Below the pieces are notes generated by a model that ran no database searches, was not told the DNA's origin, and saw nothing but the letters and a program-made list of their open reading frames with translations. From Burkholderia sp. Bp8963 (lineage in GTDB: Bacteria > Pseudomonadota > Gammaproteobacteria > Burkholderiales > Burkholderiaceae), in contig NZ_QTQP01000021.1 of assembly GCF_003854275.1 (NCBI RefSeq), forward strand, positions 1 to 64,000: a stretch of DNA of 64,000 nucleotides, read 5' to 3'. Below, piece by piece: positions 25,212-33,082 of the stretch. Position numbers and translations under genes: made by a program. Position 1 is the first letter of the stretch, and each line of letters opens with the position of its first letter.

Positions 25212-26071
25212 TCGGGCGCCGCCGTTTTCTTCTCGTGCGCGGCGGCGAAGCGGTCGATCCGCGACGCGATCAGGTCGGGGTTGCGCAACACGATCCAGGG
25301 CGCGCCGTCGATTTCCTCGCGCACGTGCTCGCCGAGCCAGCGGCCGAGGTCGGCCGACATCGCCGGCGTCACGTAGCGGTCGCGTACCGGCACGAGGATC
25401 TGCACGGGCGCCTGCGCATACCGCTCGCGCGGCCGCCGGGCGCGCGCGACGAAGTTCGCACGGTACAGCTTCATGCCGTTCAGCGCGTTCTTCAGTTGCG
25501 CGGGGTCGGGCTTGGGCCGGATCTTCTCGGTGAGCTGCAGCCAGCGCGGCCACAGCGCGGCGCCGCCGAGCCGCCAGACCAGCGACGGCACGAGCAGCAG
25601 GTGGAAGAACGCGATGTACCACGACTTCAGGCTCTGCCCGAGCCGCAGCTTCGCGCGGAACACGTGGTCGAGGCACGGCCCCGAGATCGACGTGTACGAC
25701 GCGATGCGTCCGCGGAACGCCGGGTCGGTTGCCGCTTCCCAGCACTGGATCGACCCCCAGTCGTGGCCGACGAGGTGGAACGGCCGGTTGCCACAGATTG
25801 CGTCGGCGACGGCCTTCAGGTCCTCCGCGAGGCGCGCGAGCGCGTAATCCGCGCGCCGGGTCGGCGCATCGGACGCGCCGGCGCCGCGCACGTCGTACGC
25901 GATCACGCGGTAGCGCTTCGCGAGCCGCGCGCGGATCGGCTCCCAGACCGTCGCGGAATCCGGGTAGCCGTGCACGAGGATCACGGGCGGCGCGCGGCGC
26001 GAGCCGCTCACGTAGACGGCGAGCTTCACGTCGCCGGATTTGACGGTCAGCATCTCGTTCGCGCGCGCCAT
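25172..26071 (-). CDS. Alpha/beta hydrolase, epoxide-hydrolase-like, His triad residue apparently missing
   Basis: A 299-residue alpha/beta hydrolase. Visible motifs: oxyanion HGYPDSATVWEP, the cap-preceding YDVRGAGASDAP, and the nucleophile elbow VGHDWGS with Asp as nucleophile, as in epoxide hydrolases and dehalogenases. The acid is likely in VPVRDRYVTP. Where the family normally has GHW before the last helix, this protein reads DGAPWIVLRNPD: the codon is CCC (Pro) rather than a His codon. Activity may therefore be lost or altered. It is the last gene of the monooxygenase/SDR/PF10118 operon, starting only 4 bp after the preceding stop. Confidence 0.85.
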   Translation of the reverse strand: MARANEMLTVKSGDVKLAVYVSGSRRAPPVILVHGYPDSATVWEPIRARLAKRYRVIAYDVRGAGASDAPTRRADYALARLAEDLKAVADAICGNRPFHLVGHDWGSIQCWEAATDPAFRGRIASYTSISGPCLDHVFRAKLRLGQSLKSWYIAFFHLLLVPSLVWRLGGAALWPRWLQLTEKIRPKPDPAQLKNALNGMKLYRANFVARARRPRERYAQAPVQILVPVRDRYVTPAMSADLGRWLGEHVREEIDGAPWIVLRNPDLIASRIDRFAAAHEKKTAAPDQRIAGKRLNNVS

Positions 26072-26075
26072 CGCA

Positions 26076-26981
26076 TCATGCCTGCGGGACCGGATGCAGC
26101 GGCACGCGGCGCGGCGCGGCCTGCGCGGCATACTGCGCGTTGGTCGCGTCGATGTTCGCGAGCAGCGTGTCGAGCCCCTGCAGGTACTGGTGGTTGTCGT
26201 GGTCCCACGGATGGAAGCCCGGCCGGAAATAGTCGAGCCATTCGCGCGCGATGCTCGGGAACACGCCGTTCTTCGGGCTGTACAGATACTTCACGAGGCG
26301 CCACATGCCGCCGAACTTCCCGTGACGGCGCCGGTGCGCGGACATCAGGCGCAGGTGGAAGTCGAACACGATCGCCCAGAACAGCACGGTCGTCGTCAGC
26401 ATCGTGCCGGTGCGCAGCAGATAGCTGCCGAGGCCCGGCTTCATCACCGCGTTCCACACGTCGTACGAGACGGCCTTGTGCTCGGTCTCTTCCATCGCAT
26501 GCCACATCCACATCTGCTGATAGCTGTCGACGGAGCCGTCGATCCTGTGCTCATGGCCCGACAGCAGCTGGTTCGCGAGTATCGCCGTGTAGTGCTCGAG
26601 CGCGATCGTGATCGCGAGCTGCATCGAATGCGGCAGCACCTTCTTGAACCAGCCGAGGATCGTCCACAGGCGCTTGTCGAGCTTGTGCGCGGGTAGGCCC
26701 GACGCCTGCAGCAGGTCGTTGTACTCGATGTGCTCGCGCGTGTGCATCGCTTCCTGGCCAATGAAGCCCATCACCTGCTTCTTCAGCTCGGGGTCGTCGA
26801 TCCGGTCGCGGTAGTTTCGCACCGAATCCATGAAGAACCGCTCGCCGGCCGGGAACAGCAGCGACAGCGCATTCATGAAATGCGTGACGGGCACGCCCTG
26901 CACATGCCAGTCGCGCGCGTGTTCAGGGGGGAGCGCGAAACGGATGTCGCGCCGCACGGGCATCATCTGCGGGGTCGTCAT
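26076..26981 (-). CDS. Metal-dependent hydrolase, PF10118 family
   Basis: A 301-residue, mostly helical protein. Metal-ligand-like motifs are visible in three helices: FIGQEAMHTREHIEYN, ITIALEHYTAILANQ and HAMEETEHKAVSYDVWN. The Glu/His spacing recalls ferritin-like di-iron proteins, although Pfam names the family 'predicted metal-dependent hydrolase'. A hydrophobic pair (about residues 195-215) may contact membrane. The start overlaps the SDR stop by 4 bp (ATGA), so the genes are translationally coupled. The consistent company of this family with Baeyer-Villiger-type monooxygenases and SDRs suggests lipid or ketone metabolism. The reaction is unknown. Confidence 0.85.
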   Translation of the reverse strand: MTTPQMMPVRRDIRFALPPEHARDWHVQGVPVTHFMNALSLLFPAGERFFMDSVRNYRDRIDDPELKKQVMGFIGQEAMHTREHIEYNDLLQASGLPAHKLDKRLWTILGWFKKVLPHSMQLAITIALEHYTAILANQLLSGHEHRIDGSVDSYQQMWMWHAMEETEHKAVSYDVWNAVMKPGLGSYLLRTGTMLTTTVLFWAIVFDFHLRLMSAHRRRHGKFGGMWRLVKYLYSPKNGVFPSIAREWLDYFRPGFHPWDHDNHQYLQGLDTLLANIDATNAQYAAQAAPRRVPLHPVPQA

Positions 26982-27913
26982 GATTGTTTTCCTCCCTGGT
27001 TGCCTGCGTTCTCATACGTTGCGCCGACCGGCGCGGGTGCGGGCGTGCTGCGGGCCGCGCGGCGGCGCGCCTTCGCGGCCTCGTGCCGGGTCGCGAGCAC
27101 GACGAGCGCCTGGTACGCGGACGGCAGGATGCGCGCGAGCCAGTCGGCGCCGCGCGCGTCGCGGCCGATCAGCACGCGGCGCTGGTTCTTGCGCACGCCG
27201 GCGAGGATCGTGCGTGCGGCGTCGTCGGCGGTCGTGATGAAGAATTTCTCGAATTCGTCCTTGCCTTGCTGCTCGCTCTCGACCATGAAGCCGACCATGT
27301 TCTTCGCGACGCGGCTCGACTGTGCGATGTTCGTGCGGATCCCGCCCGGATGCACGCACGTCGCCGACACGCCGCACTTCATCATGTCGAGCTCCTGGCG
27401 CAGCGATTCGGTGAAGCCGCGCACCGCGAACTTGGTCGCGTTGTAGCCGCTCATGCCCGGCTGCGCGAAGATCCCGAAGATGCTCGACGTGTTGATCACG
27501 TGGCCGTCGCCGGACGCCTTCAGGTGCGGCAGGAATGCCTTCGTGCCGTGCACGACGCCCCAGAAGTTGATGTTCACGATCCACTCGAGATCGCTGTATT
27601 CCATGCCTTCGATCGTGCTCGACAGCGCGACGCCCGCGTTGTTGAAGATCAGGTTGACCTTGCCGTGTTCGTGCGCGGTGTCGTCGGCCCACGCGAACAT
27701 CGCGTCGCGGTCGCCGACGTCCAGCGCGCGCGTCGTCACGCGCACGCCCGGCGCGACCGCGCGGACGATCCGTTCGGTTTCGGCGAGGCCGACCGCGTTC
27801 TTGTCGGCGAGTGCCGCGTGGCAGCCGGCCTGCGCGAGCTGCACCGCGAGCGAGCGGCCCATGCCCGAGCCCGCGCCGGTGATCGCGGCGACCTTGTTGG
27901 CGAAATCTCTCAT
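26978..27913 (-). CDS. Short-chain dehydrogenase/reductase
   Basis: A 311-residue classical-type SDR with a long C-terminal extension. Cofactor motif TGAGSGMGRS, structural NNAG, catalytic Ser in INTSSIFG, and Tyr/Lys in SGYNATKFAVRG are all present. The Asp (ALADKN) after strand 2 favours NAD over NADP. The tail (about residues 260-311) is Ala/Arg/Pro-rich and unusual in length. It sits between the monooxygenase (22-bp gap) and the PF10118 gene (4-bp overlap). It likely interconverts an alcohol and the ketone used by the monooxygenase. Confidence 0.9.
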   Translation of the reverse strand: MRDFANKVAAITGAGSGMGRSLAVQLAQAGCHAALADKNAVGLAETERIVRAVAPGVRVTTRALDVGDRDAMFAWADDTAHEHGKVNLIFNNAGVALSSTIEGMEYSDLEWIVNINFWGVVHGTKAFLPHLKASGDGHVINTSSIFGIFAQPGMSGYNATKFAVRGFTESLRQELDMMKCGVSATCVHPGGIRTNIAQSSRVAKNMVGFMVESEQQGKDEFEKFFITTADDAARTILAGVRKNQRRVLIGRDARGADWLARILPSAYQALVVLATRHEAAKARRRAARSTPAPAPVGATYENAGNQGGKQS

Positions 27914-27935
27914 GTCGGTTGCTCCTGTTCGGGTC

Positions 27936-29519
27936 TCAGGCCGCTTGCGTGGAAGCGGCGGGGGCGGGCGCGGGCGCGGCGATCGGCCGCGCGGCCGTGT
28001 CGTATTGCGGCGCGCGATACGCGTGGTAGTCGGCCATCGAGAAACGGGCCGTCGCCTGCCGGAAGCGCCACGTGAAGCCCGGCCATAGCGTCGTGTTCTT
28101 GCCGGTGCGCGGGTCGAGATACCAGCTCTTGCAGCCGCCCGTCGACCAGATCGCCTTCTTCAGCTTGCCCTGCAGGTCGTGGTTGAACTGCGCCTCGACG
28201 AGCGGGCGCACCTCGATCGCGTCCGCGCGCTCCCGGTGCATCGCCCGCAACGCGCCGAGGATGTATTCGATTTGCGACTCGATCATGAACACCATCGAGT
28301 TGTGGCCGAGGCCCGTGTTCGGGCCGACGATCATGAAGAAGTTCGGGTAACCGGGCAGCGTCGTGCCGAGATACGCGTGCGCGCCGTCGCGCCATGCGTC
28401 GACGATGTCGAGGCCGCCGCGGCCGATGATCGCGCCGCGCGGATACGGATCGGCTACCTGGAAGCCCGTGCCGTAGATCAGGCAGTCGACTTCGTGGCGC
28501 TTGCCGTCGGTCGTCACGACCGCGTTCCCGTCGATGCGCTCGATGCCGGTCGTGACCACGTCGACGTTCTTGCGCGACAGCGCCGGGTAGTAGTCGTTCG
28601 AGATCAGCACGCGCTTGCAGCCGAGCGTGTAGTTCGGCGTCACGGCCTCGCGCAGTTGCGGATCGGGAATCTGCTTGCGGATGTGGCGCAGCGCGAGCTT
28701 CTGCACGTTCTTCATCAGCGACGGATGGATCGCGAAGCCGAGCACACGCGATTCGAGCATCCAGTAGATCCCGCTTCTGACGAGCTTCTGCGTGAACGGC
28801 ATCGCGCGGAACAGCCACTGTTCGAGCTTCGTCAGGTTGCGGTCCGGCTTCGGCATGATCCACGGCGGCGTGCGCTGGAACAGCGCGAGTTCCTTCACGC
28901 GCGGCGCGATCTGCGGGACGAACTGGATCGCGCTCGCGCCGGTGCCGATCACCGCGACGCGCTTGCCGTCGAGCGAATAGTCGTGGTCCCACTGCTGCGA
29001 GTGGAACGCGCGACCCGTGAAAGTCTCGACGCCCGGGATCGCCGGCAGCGCCGCGCGCGACAGCCCGCCCATCCCGGACACCAGCACGCGCGCGGACAGC
29101 CGCTTGCCGTTCGCGAACGTGAGGCGCCAGCGCTGCGCGGCCTCGTCGTACTCGGCGCGCTGCAGTTCGTGGTTCAGGCGCAGGTGCGCGCCGATCCCGA
29201 AGCGCTGCACGCAGTCTTCGAGATACGCGCGGATTTCCGGCTGCGGCGCGAACATGCGCGTCCAGCGCGGATTCGGCGCGAACGAGAACGAGTAGACGTG
29301 CGATTGCACGTCGCATGCACACCCGGGGTAGTGATTGTCGCGCCACGTGCCGCCGACCGACGCCGCCTTCTCGAGGACGACGAAATCGGTCACGCCGGTC
29401 TGCCGCAAGCGAATGGCCATCCCGAGGCCGGCGAAGCCGGTGCCGATGATGGCGATGTCGATGGATTCGTCCGGGCCGTCGTGACCAGGGGGGCCGAAAG
29501 GCAAAGTGCGAGCATTCAT
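27936..29519 (-). CDS. Flavin monooxygenase, Baeyer-Villiger type
   Basis: A 527-residue FAD/NADPH enzyme inserting oxygen next to a ketone or oxidising soft nucleophiles. FAD site: IAIIGTGFAGLGMAIRL near the N-terminus. The type I Baeyer-Villiger fingerprint FxGxxxHxxxWD is visible as FTGRAFHSQQWD. The NADPH site is VAVIGTGASAIQFVP. The end has an Ala/Pro-rich tail. The ATG at 29519 is preferred because GGAG lies about 9 nt before it, while the one 24 bp upstream has no site. It is the first gene of a four-gene operon read from a promoter carrying a 7-bp-arm palindrome. Confidence 0.93.
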   Translation of the reverse strand: MNARTLPFGPPGHDGPDESIDIAIIGTGFAGLGMAIRLRQTGVTDFVVLEKAASVGGTWRDNHYPGCACDVQSHVYSFSFAPNPRWTRMFAPQPEIRAYLEDCVQRFGIGAHLRLNHELQRAEYDEAAQRWRLTFANGKRLSARVLVSGMGGLSRAALPAIPGVETFTGRAFHSQQWDHDYSLDGKRVAVIGTGASAIQFVPQIAPRVKELALFQRTPPWIMPKPDRNLTKLEQWLFRAMPFTQKLVRSGIYWMLESRVLGFAIHPSLMKNVQKLALRHIRKQIPDPQLREAVTPNYTLGCKRVLISNDYYPALSRKNVDVVTTGIERIDGNAVVTTDGKRHEVDCLIYGTGFQVADPYPRGAIIGRGGLDIVDAWRDGAHAYLGTTLPGYPNFFMIVGPNTGLGHNSMVFMIESQIEYILGALRAMHRERADAIEVRPLVEAQFNHDLQGKLKKAIWSTGGCKSWYLDPRTGKNTTLWPGFTWRFRQATARFSMADYHAYRAPQYDTAARPIAAPAPAPAASTQAA

Positions 29520-29551
29520 CCGGGTGTCTCCGTTATGGCTCATTTTTGAAT

Positions 29552-29571
29552 GTTACATTGACTGATGTAAC
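29552..29571. promoter_or_regulatory. Palindromic operator in the monooxygenase promoter
   Basis: GTTACAT and ATGTAAC form perfect 7-bp arms around TGACTG, 33 bp upstream of the monooxygenase start. This AT-rich palindrome stands out in GC-rich DNA and is the size of a TetR- or GntR-type site. No regulator gene lies next to it. Confidence 0.75.
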
Positions 29572-29767
29572 GATAGTGGGTGAACCCGGAATCCGCAAGA
29601 GGGTAGACGGGGGACTCTAATGGCCGGAAGCCGCGTGGGGAAAGGCGGGAGCGGGTTTGGAACGGGGGCGCGGACGGGTGGCCGGCCGGGCCGGCGAGGC
29701 CCGCCGAGCGCGGGTCGGCAGGTGGTGTGTCAGACTGCCGGCGCACGGCGGCCTGTTTGAAATCGAA

Positions 29768-30439
29768 TCAGGGTCGGACCGAGCGCACGGCCGTCTCATG
29801 GAAAACCCCGGCCACGATCGTGACCTGCGCGAGCGCATACAGTGCCCAGATCAGGTAGTCGATGCCCGGAAAGCCGCCGAGGAAGCGGCCGACGCCGATC
29901 AGTGTGTCGGAGCCGACGAAGATCAGGCTGCCGATCGCGACGAGCGGGCCACGGGTGCGTGCGGCGAGCGCGAAGGTCGCCATTGCGCACAGCACCAGCA
30001 TGTAGACGGCGACCGGCGCGGCCAGCTCGTGCAGATGCGGGAAGAACGCGGCGTAGAAGCACGGCGCGGCGATCCACAGCCCGATCAGCGCGGCGATGCG
30101 CCAGCCGTGCGGGCGTGCGTGCCAGCGGAAGAAGATCGCGCAGTAGCACAGGTGCGTGAGCAGGAATGCGCCGAGGCCGCCGACGAACGACAGCGGCCAT
30201 TCGGGGAGCGCGAGCAGCACGTCGCCGAGCACCGCGGTTGCGAGCGCCGCGCACAGCCACGCGCGTTCGCGCGCCGCGCCGCAGGCGCTGCCGGCCGCGA
30301 GCAGCAGCACGCCCATCGCGGCTTTCGCGGCGGCTTGTCCGGGATAGGGCGCGGCGGCGAGCGACAGGCCATACAACAGCGCGGCGGCAACGGCGAGCGG
30401 CCAGAGCCGGCGGTAGGTGGCGGGAAGCGTGGCGATCAC
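29768..30439 (-). CDS. Lysoplasmalogenase-like membrane protein (YhhN/TMEM86 family)
   Basis: A 223-residue inner-membrane protein with about eight hydrophobic helices. The family residues appear as LATAVLGDVLLALPE (Asp in helix) and GSLIFVGSDTLIGVGRFLGGF. YhhN/TMEM86 proteins hydrolyse the vinyl-ether bond of lysoplasmalogens in animals; the bacterial role is less certain. The start is given as GTG at 30439, with GGAG about 10 nt upstream, which yields the usual family length. An ATG at 30502 in the same frame is possible but has no ribosome binding site. Transcription runs towards the monooxygenase promoter, but the palindrome region separates them. Confidence 0.82.
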   Translation of the reverse strand: MIATLPATYRRLWPLAVAAALLYGLSLAAAPYPGQAAAKAAMGVLLLAAGSACGAARERAWLCAALATAVLGDVLLALPEWPLSFVGGLGAFLLTHLCYCAIFFRWHARPHGWRIAALIGLWIAAPCFYAAFFPHLHELAAPVAVYMLVLCAMATFALAARTRGPLVAIGSLIFVGSDTLIGVGRFLGGFPGIDYLIWALYALAQVTIVAGVFHETAVRSVRP

Positions 30440-30861
30440 GGCGGGGTGTCTCCGGAAGATTGTTGTCGGCAGCGCGCCTGCGAGGGCGCGGCTGCCGGCC
30501 ATTATCCGGAAGAACGGGGGCGGGAAAACCGGCGATTCCTTCTAGGACGGAGGCGGGACATTCGGCGCGGGCAATGCTGGCCGCCCGGCGGGTACCGCAG
30601 CGTTGCCCCGGTGGTGTCGGGTTGCGATCGCCATCCATCCGCACGTTGCCCCGGCTGAACCGGGGCATACGCCGAAATTCGGCTTGCTATCATCGGCGCG
30701 GGATGTGTTGTCCCGCCCGGCTGCGCTTCAGGGTTCGCCAGCCAGCGCGATGGTCGCGGCCGCCGGTCGCGCCGTGCGTCCGAAATGAATCCGTGCCATT
30801 CCGATCCGCCGCCAACCGACCGCGCGCGCGGCGAGATCGGCTTCCAGAAAACAGGTTCGAC
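30440..30861. other. Divergent intergenic region before agmatinase
   Basis: About 420 bp without a convincing gene. It contains a 7-bp hairpin (GCCCCGG / CCGGGGC, 30648-30666) followed by the palindrome GCCGAAATTCGGC (30671-30683) and a TATCAT that could be a -10 element. The remaining leader is GC-rich. No known riboswitch class was recognised. Confidence 0.4.
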
Positions 30862-31830
30862 ATGACCGAACTTCTCCATGGCGACGGCGCGATCCGTCGC
30901 ACGTCCCCGTACGGCGCCTCGATCGAAAGCACCTATGCCGGCGTGCTGTCGTTCATGCGGCGCAACTACACGCGCGTGCTCGATGGCGTCGACGTCGCGA
31001 TTTCCGGCGTGCCGCTCGATCTCGCGACGACCTACCGTTCGGGCGCGCGGCTCGGCCCGGCGGCGATCCGCGCGGCGAGCGTGCAGCTCGCGGAGCTGCA
31101 CCCATATCCGTGGGGCTTCAACCCGTTCGACGAGCTCGCGGCGATCGATTACGGCGACTGCTGGTTCGACGCGCACAATCCGCTGTCGATCAAGCCGGCG
31201 ATCGTCGAGCATGCGCGCACGATCCTGCGCTCGGGCGCGAAGATGCTGACCTTCGGTGGCGATCACTACATCACGTATCCGCTGCTGGTCGCGCACGCGG
31301 AGCGCTACGGCAAGCCGCTGTCGCTGATCCACTTCGACGCGCATTGCGACACCTGGGCCGACGACGAGCCCGACAGCCTGAATCACGGCACGATGTTCTA
31401 CAAGGCGGTGAAGGCGGGGCTGATCGATCCGGCGACGTCGGTGCAGGTCGGCATCCGCACGTGGAACGACGATTTCCTCGGCATCGAGCGGCTCGATGCC
31501 GCGTGGGTGCACGAGCATGGCCCGCGCGCGGCGGTCGAGCGCATCGTCTCGATCGTCGGCACGCGGCCTGCGTACCTGACGTTCGATATCGACTGTCTCG
31601 ATCCCGCGTTCGCGCCCGGCACCGGCACGCCGGTTGCGGGCGGGTTGTCGTCCGCGCAGGCGCTTGCGATCGTGCGTGCGCTCGGCGCGGTGAACCTGAT
31701 TGGCGCGGATGTCGTCGAAGTCGCGCCTGCGTACGACCACGCGGACATCACCGCGATCGCGGCCGCGCACATTGCATGCGACCTGCTGTGTCTGTGGCGG
31801 CAGAAGAAGGTGGCGGGGACGTCGCGCTGA
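30862..31830 (+). CDS. speB: Agmatinase
   Basis: A 322-residue ureohydrolase that splits agmatine to putrescine and urea in the cytoplasm using a binuclear Mn centre. The metal motifs are in order: FGGDHYITYP, IHFDAHCDTWADD and FDIDCLDPAFAPGTGTP. The NHGTMFYKAVKAGLIDP loop is characteristic of SpeB agmatinases rather than arginases. The start MTELLHGDGAIRRTSPYG is chosen because the frame upstream has non-coding composition. There is no arginine decarboxylase gene in the window. A 12-bp-arm hairpin follows the stop. Confidence 0.94.
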   Translation: MTELLHGDGAIRRTSPYGASIESTYAGVLSFMRRNYTRVLDGVDVAISGVPLDLATTYRSGARLGPAAIRAASVQLAELHPYPWGFNPFDELAAIDYGDCWFDAHNPLSIKPAIVEHARTILRSGAKMLTFGGDHYITYPLLVAHAERYGKPLSLIHFDAHCDTWADDEPDSLNHGTMFYKAVKAGLIDPATSVQVGIRTWNDDFLGIERLDAAWVHEHGPRAAVERIVSIVGTRPAYLTFDIDCLDPAFAPGTGTPVAGGLSSAQALAIVRALGAVNLIGADVVEVAPAYDHADITAIAAAHIACDLLCLWRQKKVAGTSR

Positions 31831-31873
31831 GCGTGGCGGCCTGGTCGATCGCAACGCAAACACCCGTGCGATT

Positions 31874-31923
31874 GAACAGCACCCCATGGGTTGGACCGGT
31901 GTCCAACTTCTGGGGTGCTGTTC
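31874..31923. terminator. Large composite hairpin between speB and attH-like genes
   Basis: Outer perfect 12-bp arms GAACAGCACCCC / GGGGTGCTGTTC enclose a second perfect 7-bp pair GTTGGAC / GTCCAAC around CGGT, with a 4/4 internal loop. It lies between convergent genes. It is much more elaborate than an ordinary terminator and could be the palindromic core of a small mobile repeat. Confidence 0.75.
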
Positions 31924-31944
31924 ACACCGCCATGCATCCCCGAG

Positions 31945-33078
31945 CTACAGATCGAGCCGGCGTAAATACCCGGTCAATTCGAGGTACCCCAACCCGAGCT
32001 TCCTGCCGGCACGCGCTTCATTTCCGTTCGACGTTTCAGGCTCGCGACGCGGCGCTTCGAATGCGGTCACAGCGCCTTCCCAGTACACCGCGCCCGTGCT
32101 CGCACGGCTATCGAGTTCCTGATCGTCCATCAATGGCGTGAGCAGCAGTCGCATGTCACCCGCATCGACACGCATCGCAACCGGGTAGCGTGCGTCCGTA
32201 TGCGGCGAGCGCCACCAGCGCAGCGGCGTGAAGCGGACACGCTCCGGCGATAACGCACGGGTGTTCCCGTCCCGGTCCCGCAGCGTGCCGCCCGCCCAGA
32301 GCTTGCGGCCCGCGTTGTCGCGAATCACGAACGCCATCACCGCGCCGCCGTCGTCGAGATCGATGCCGATCCAGTCCCAGCCGACCGCGTTGTCATCCAG
32401 TGGCGCCGACGACCATTCATGATCGAGCCATGCGCGCCCGCGCACAGTTTCCGTCTGGCCGTACCGCCCGTCCCGGAGCAGCAGGGTGCCGGTCACGTGC
32501 AACCACGGCTCGCTGTAGTAGTAGCTCGCTTCGCCCGCGAGCGGGCCTTTGCGGCTATAGCCCGAACTGCCGTTGAGCAGCACCGGTTGCGACGGACGCA
32601 TCGTGAATGCGAACGTGAAATCGGGCGTGGCGATACTGACGCGGTAGTGCCCGTTGGCGTCGCGCCGAAACGACCAGTCGCCGAGATGCGCGTCGGTATC
32701 CGTTTCGCTCGCGTCGGCAAGGCCGAAGCCGGTGCGCGCCGCGCGCTGGTCGTGCTGCAGGCGGCCCACCCGCGGATCGCTCAGTGCGACATGCGCAAAC
32801 AGCAACTGCGACGGCGCGAAGCGGCTCGGGTTCGCATCGTCCAAAGACGGCCGCGAGCGAAAGAACGTCACCTGAAAACCCAGCGCGTGACTCGACGCGG
32901 TTTGCAGCCAGCCGGTCGCATACCACCATTCGGTCCGATAGCGCGGATGGGCGCCGTAGTCGCGCGGAAACGCGAACGCGCGTCCGTTCACCACCTGCGG
33001 ATAGTCGGGTGTGCCGGCTGACGCGCCGGAGCCGAGCGCGAGCGCGGCGGGTGCGAGCAGAAACGTGCGCCGGTTCAT
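31945..33078 (-). CDS. CrtC/AttH-like (lipocalin-type hydratase family) exported protein
   Basis: A 377-residue protein with an N-terminal RR leader (MNRRTFLLAPAALALGSGASA), consistent with export. Family hallmarks: HPRYRTEWWYATGWLQT near residue 45, GFQVTFFRSRP, RAWLDHEWSSAPL and VGWDWIGIDLDDGGAVMAFVIRD. These are the signatures of hydroxyneurosporene synthase (CrtC) and of AttH, the lipocalin-like protein encoded with the AttEFG ABC transporter. The start lies 4 bp after the permease stop, so it is coupled to the exporter. Carotenoid hydration is unlikely, since no carotenoid genes are present. It is more likely an envelope partner of the transporter. Confidence 0.85.
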   Translation of the reverse strand: MNRRTFLLAPAALALGSGASAGTPDYPQVVNGRAFAFPRDYGAHPRYRTEWWYATGWLQTASSHALGFQVTFFRSRPSLDDANPSRFAPSQLLFAHVALSDPRVGRLQHDQRAARTGFGLADASETDTDAHLGDWSFRRDANGHYRVSIATPDFTFAFTMRPSQPVLLNGSSGYSRKGPLAGEASYYYSEPWLHVTGTLLLRDGRYGQTETVRGRAWLDHEWSSAPLDDNAVGWDWIGIDLDDGGAVMAFVIRDNAGRKLWAGGTLRDRDGNTRALSPERVRFTPLRWWRSPHTDARYPVAMRVDAGDMRLLLTPLMDDQELDSRASTGAVYWEGAVTAFEAPRREPETSNGNEARAGRKLGLGYLELTGYLRRLDL

Positions 33079-33082
33079 CCCG

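Noticed and set aside
28179..29549. 456-codon plus-strand frame over the monooxygenase
   Set aside because: Antisense shadow of a gene with full FAD, NADPH and Baeyer-Villiger motifs.
30440..30861. Possible riboswitch before agmatinase
   Set aside because: One hairpin and one short palindrome are visible, but no pattern of a known riboswitch class and no terminator switch could be drawn.
31874..31923. Insertion-sequence end
   Set aside because: No transposase frame, no second inverted end and no target duplication were found around the hairpin.
31945..33078. Carotenoid biosynthesis gene crtC
   Set aside because: CrtC-family motifs are present, but no other carotenoid gene is nearby and the gene is coupled to an AttEFG-like exporter, so the AttH-like reading is preferred.
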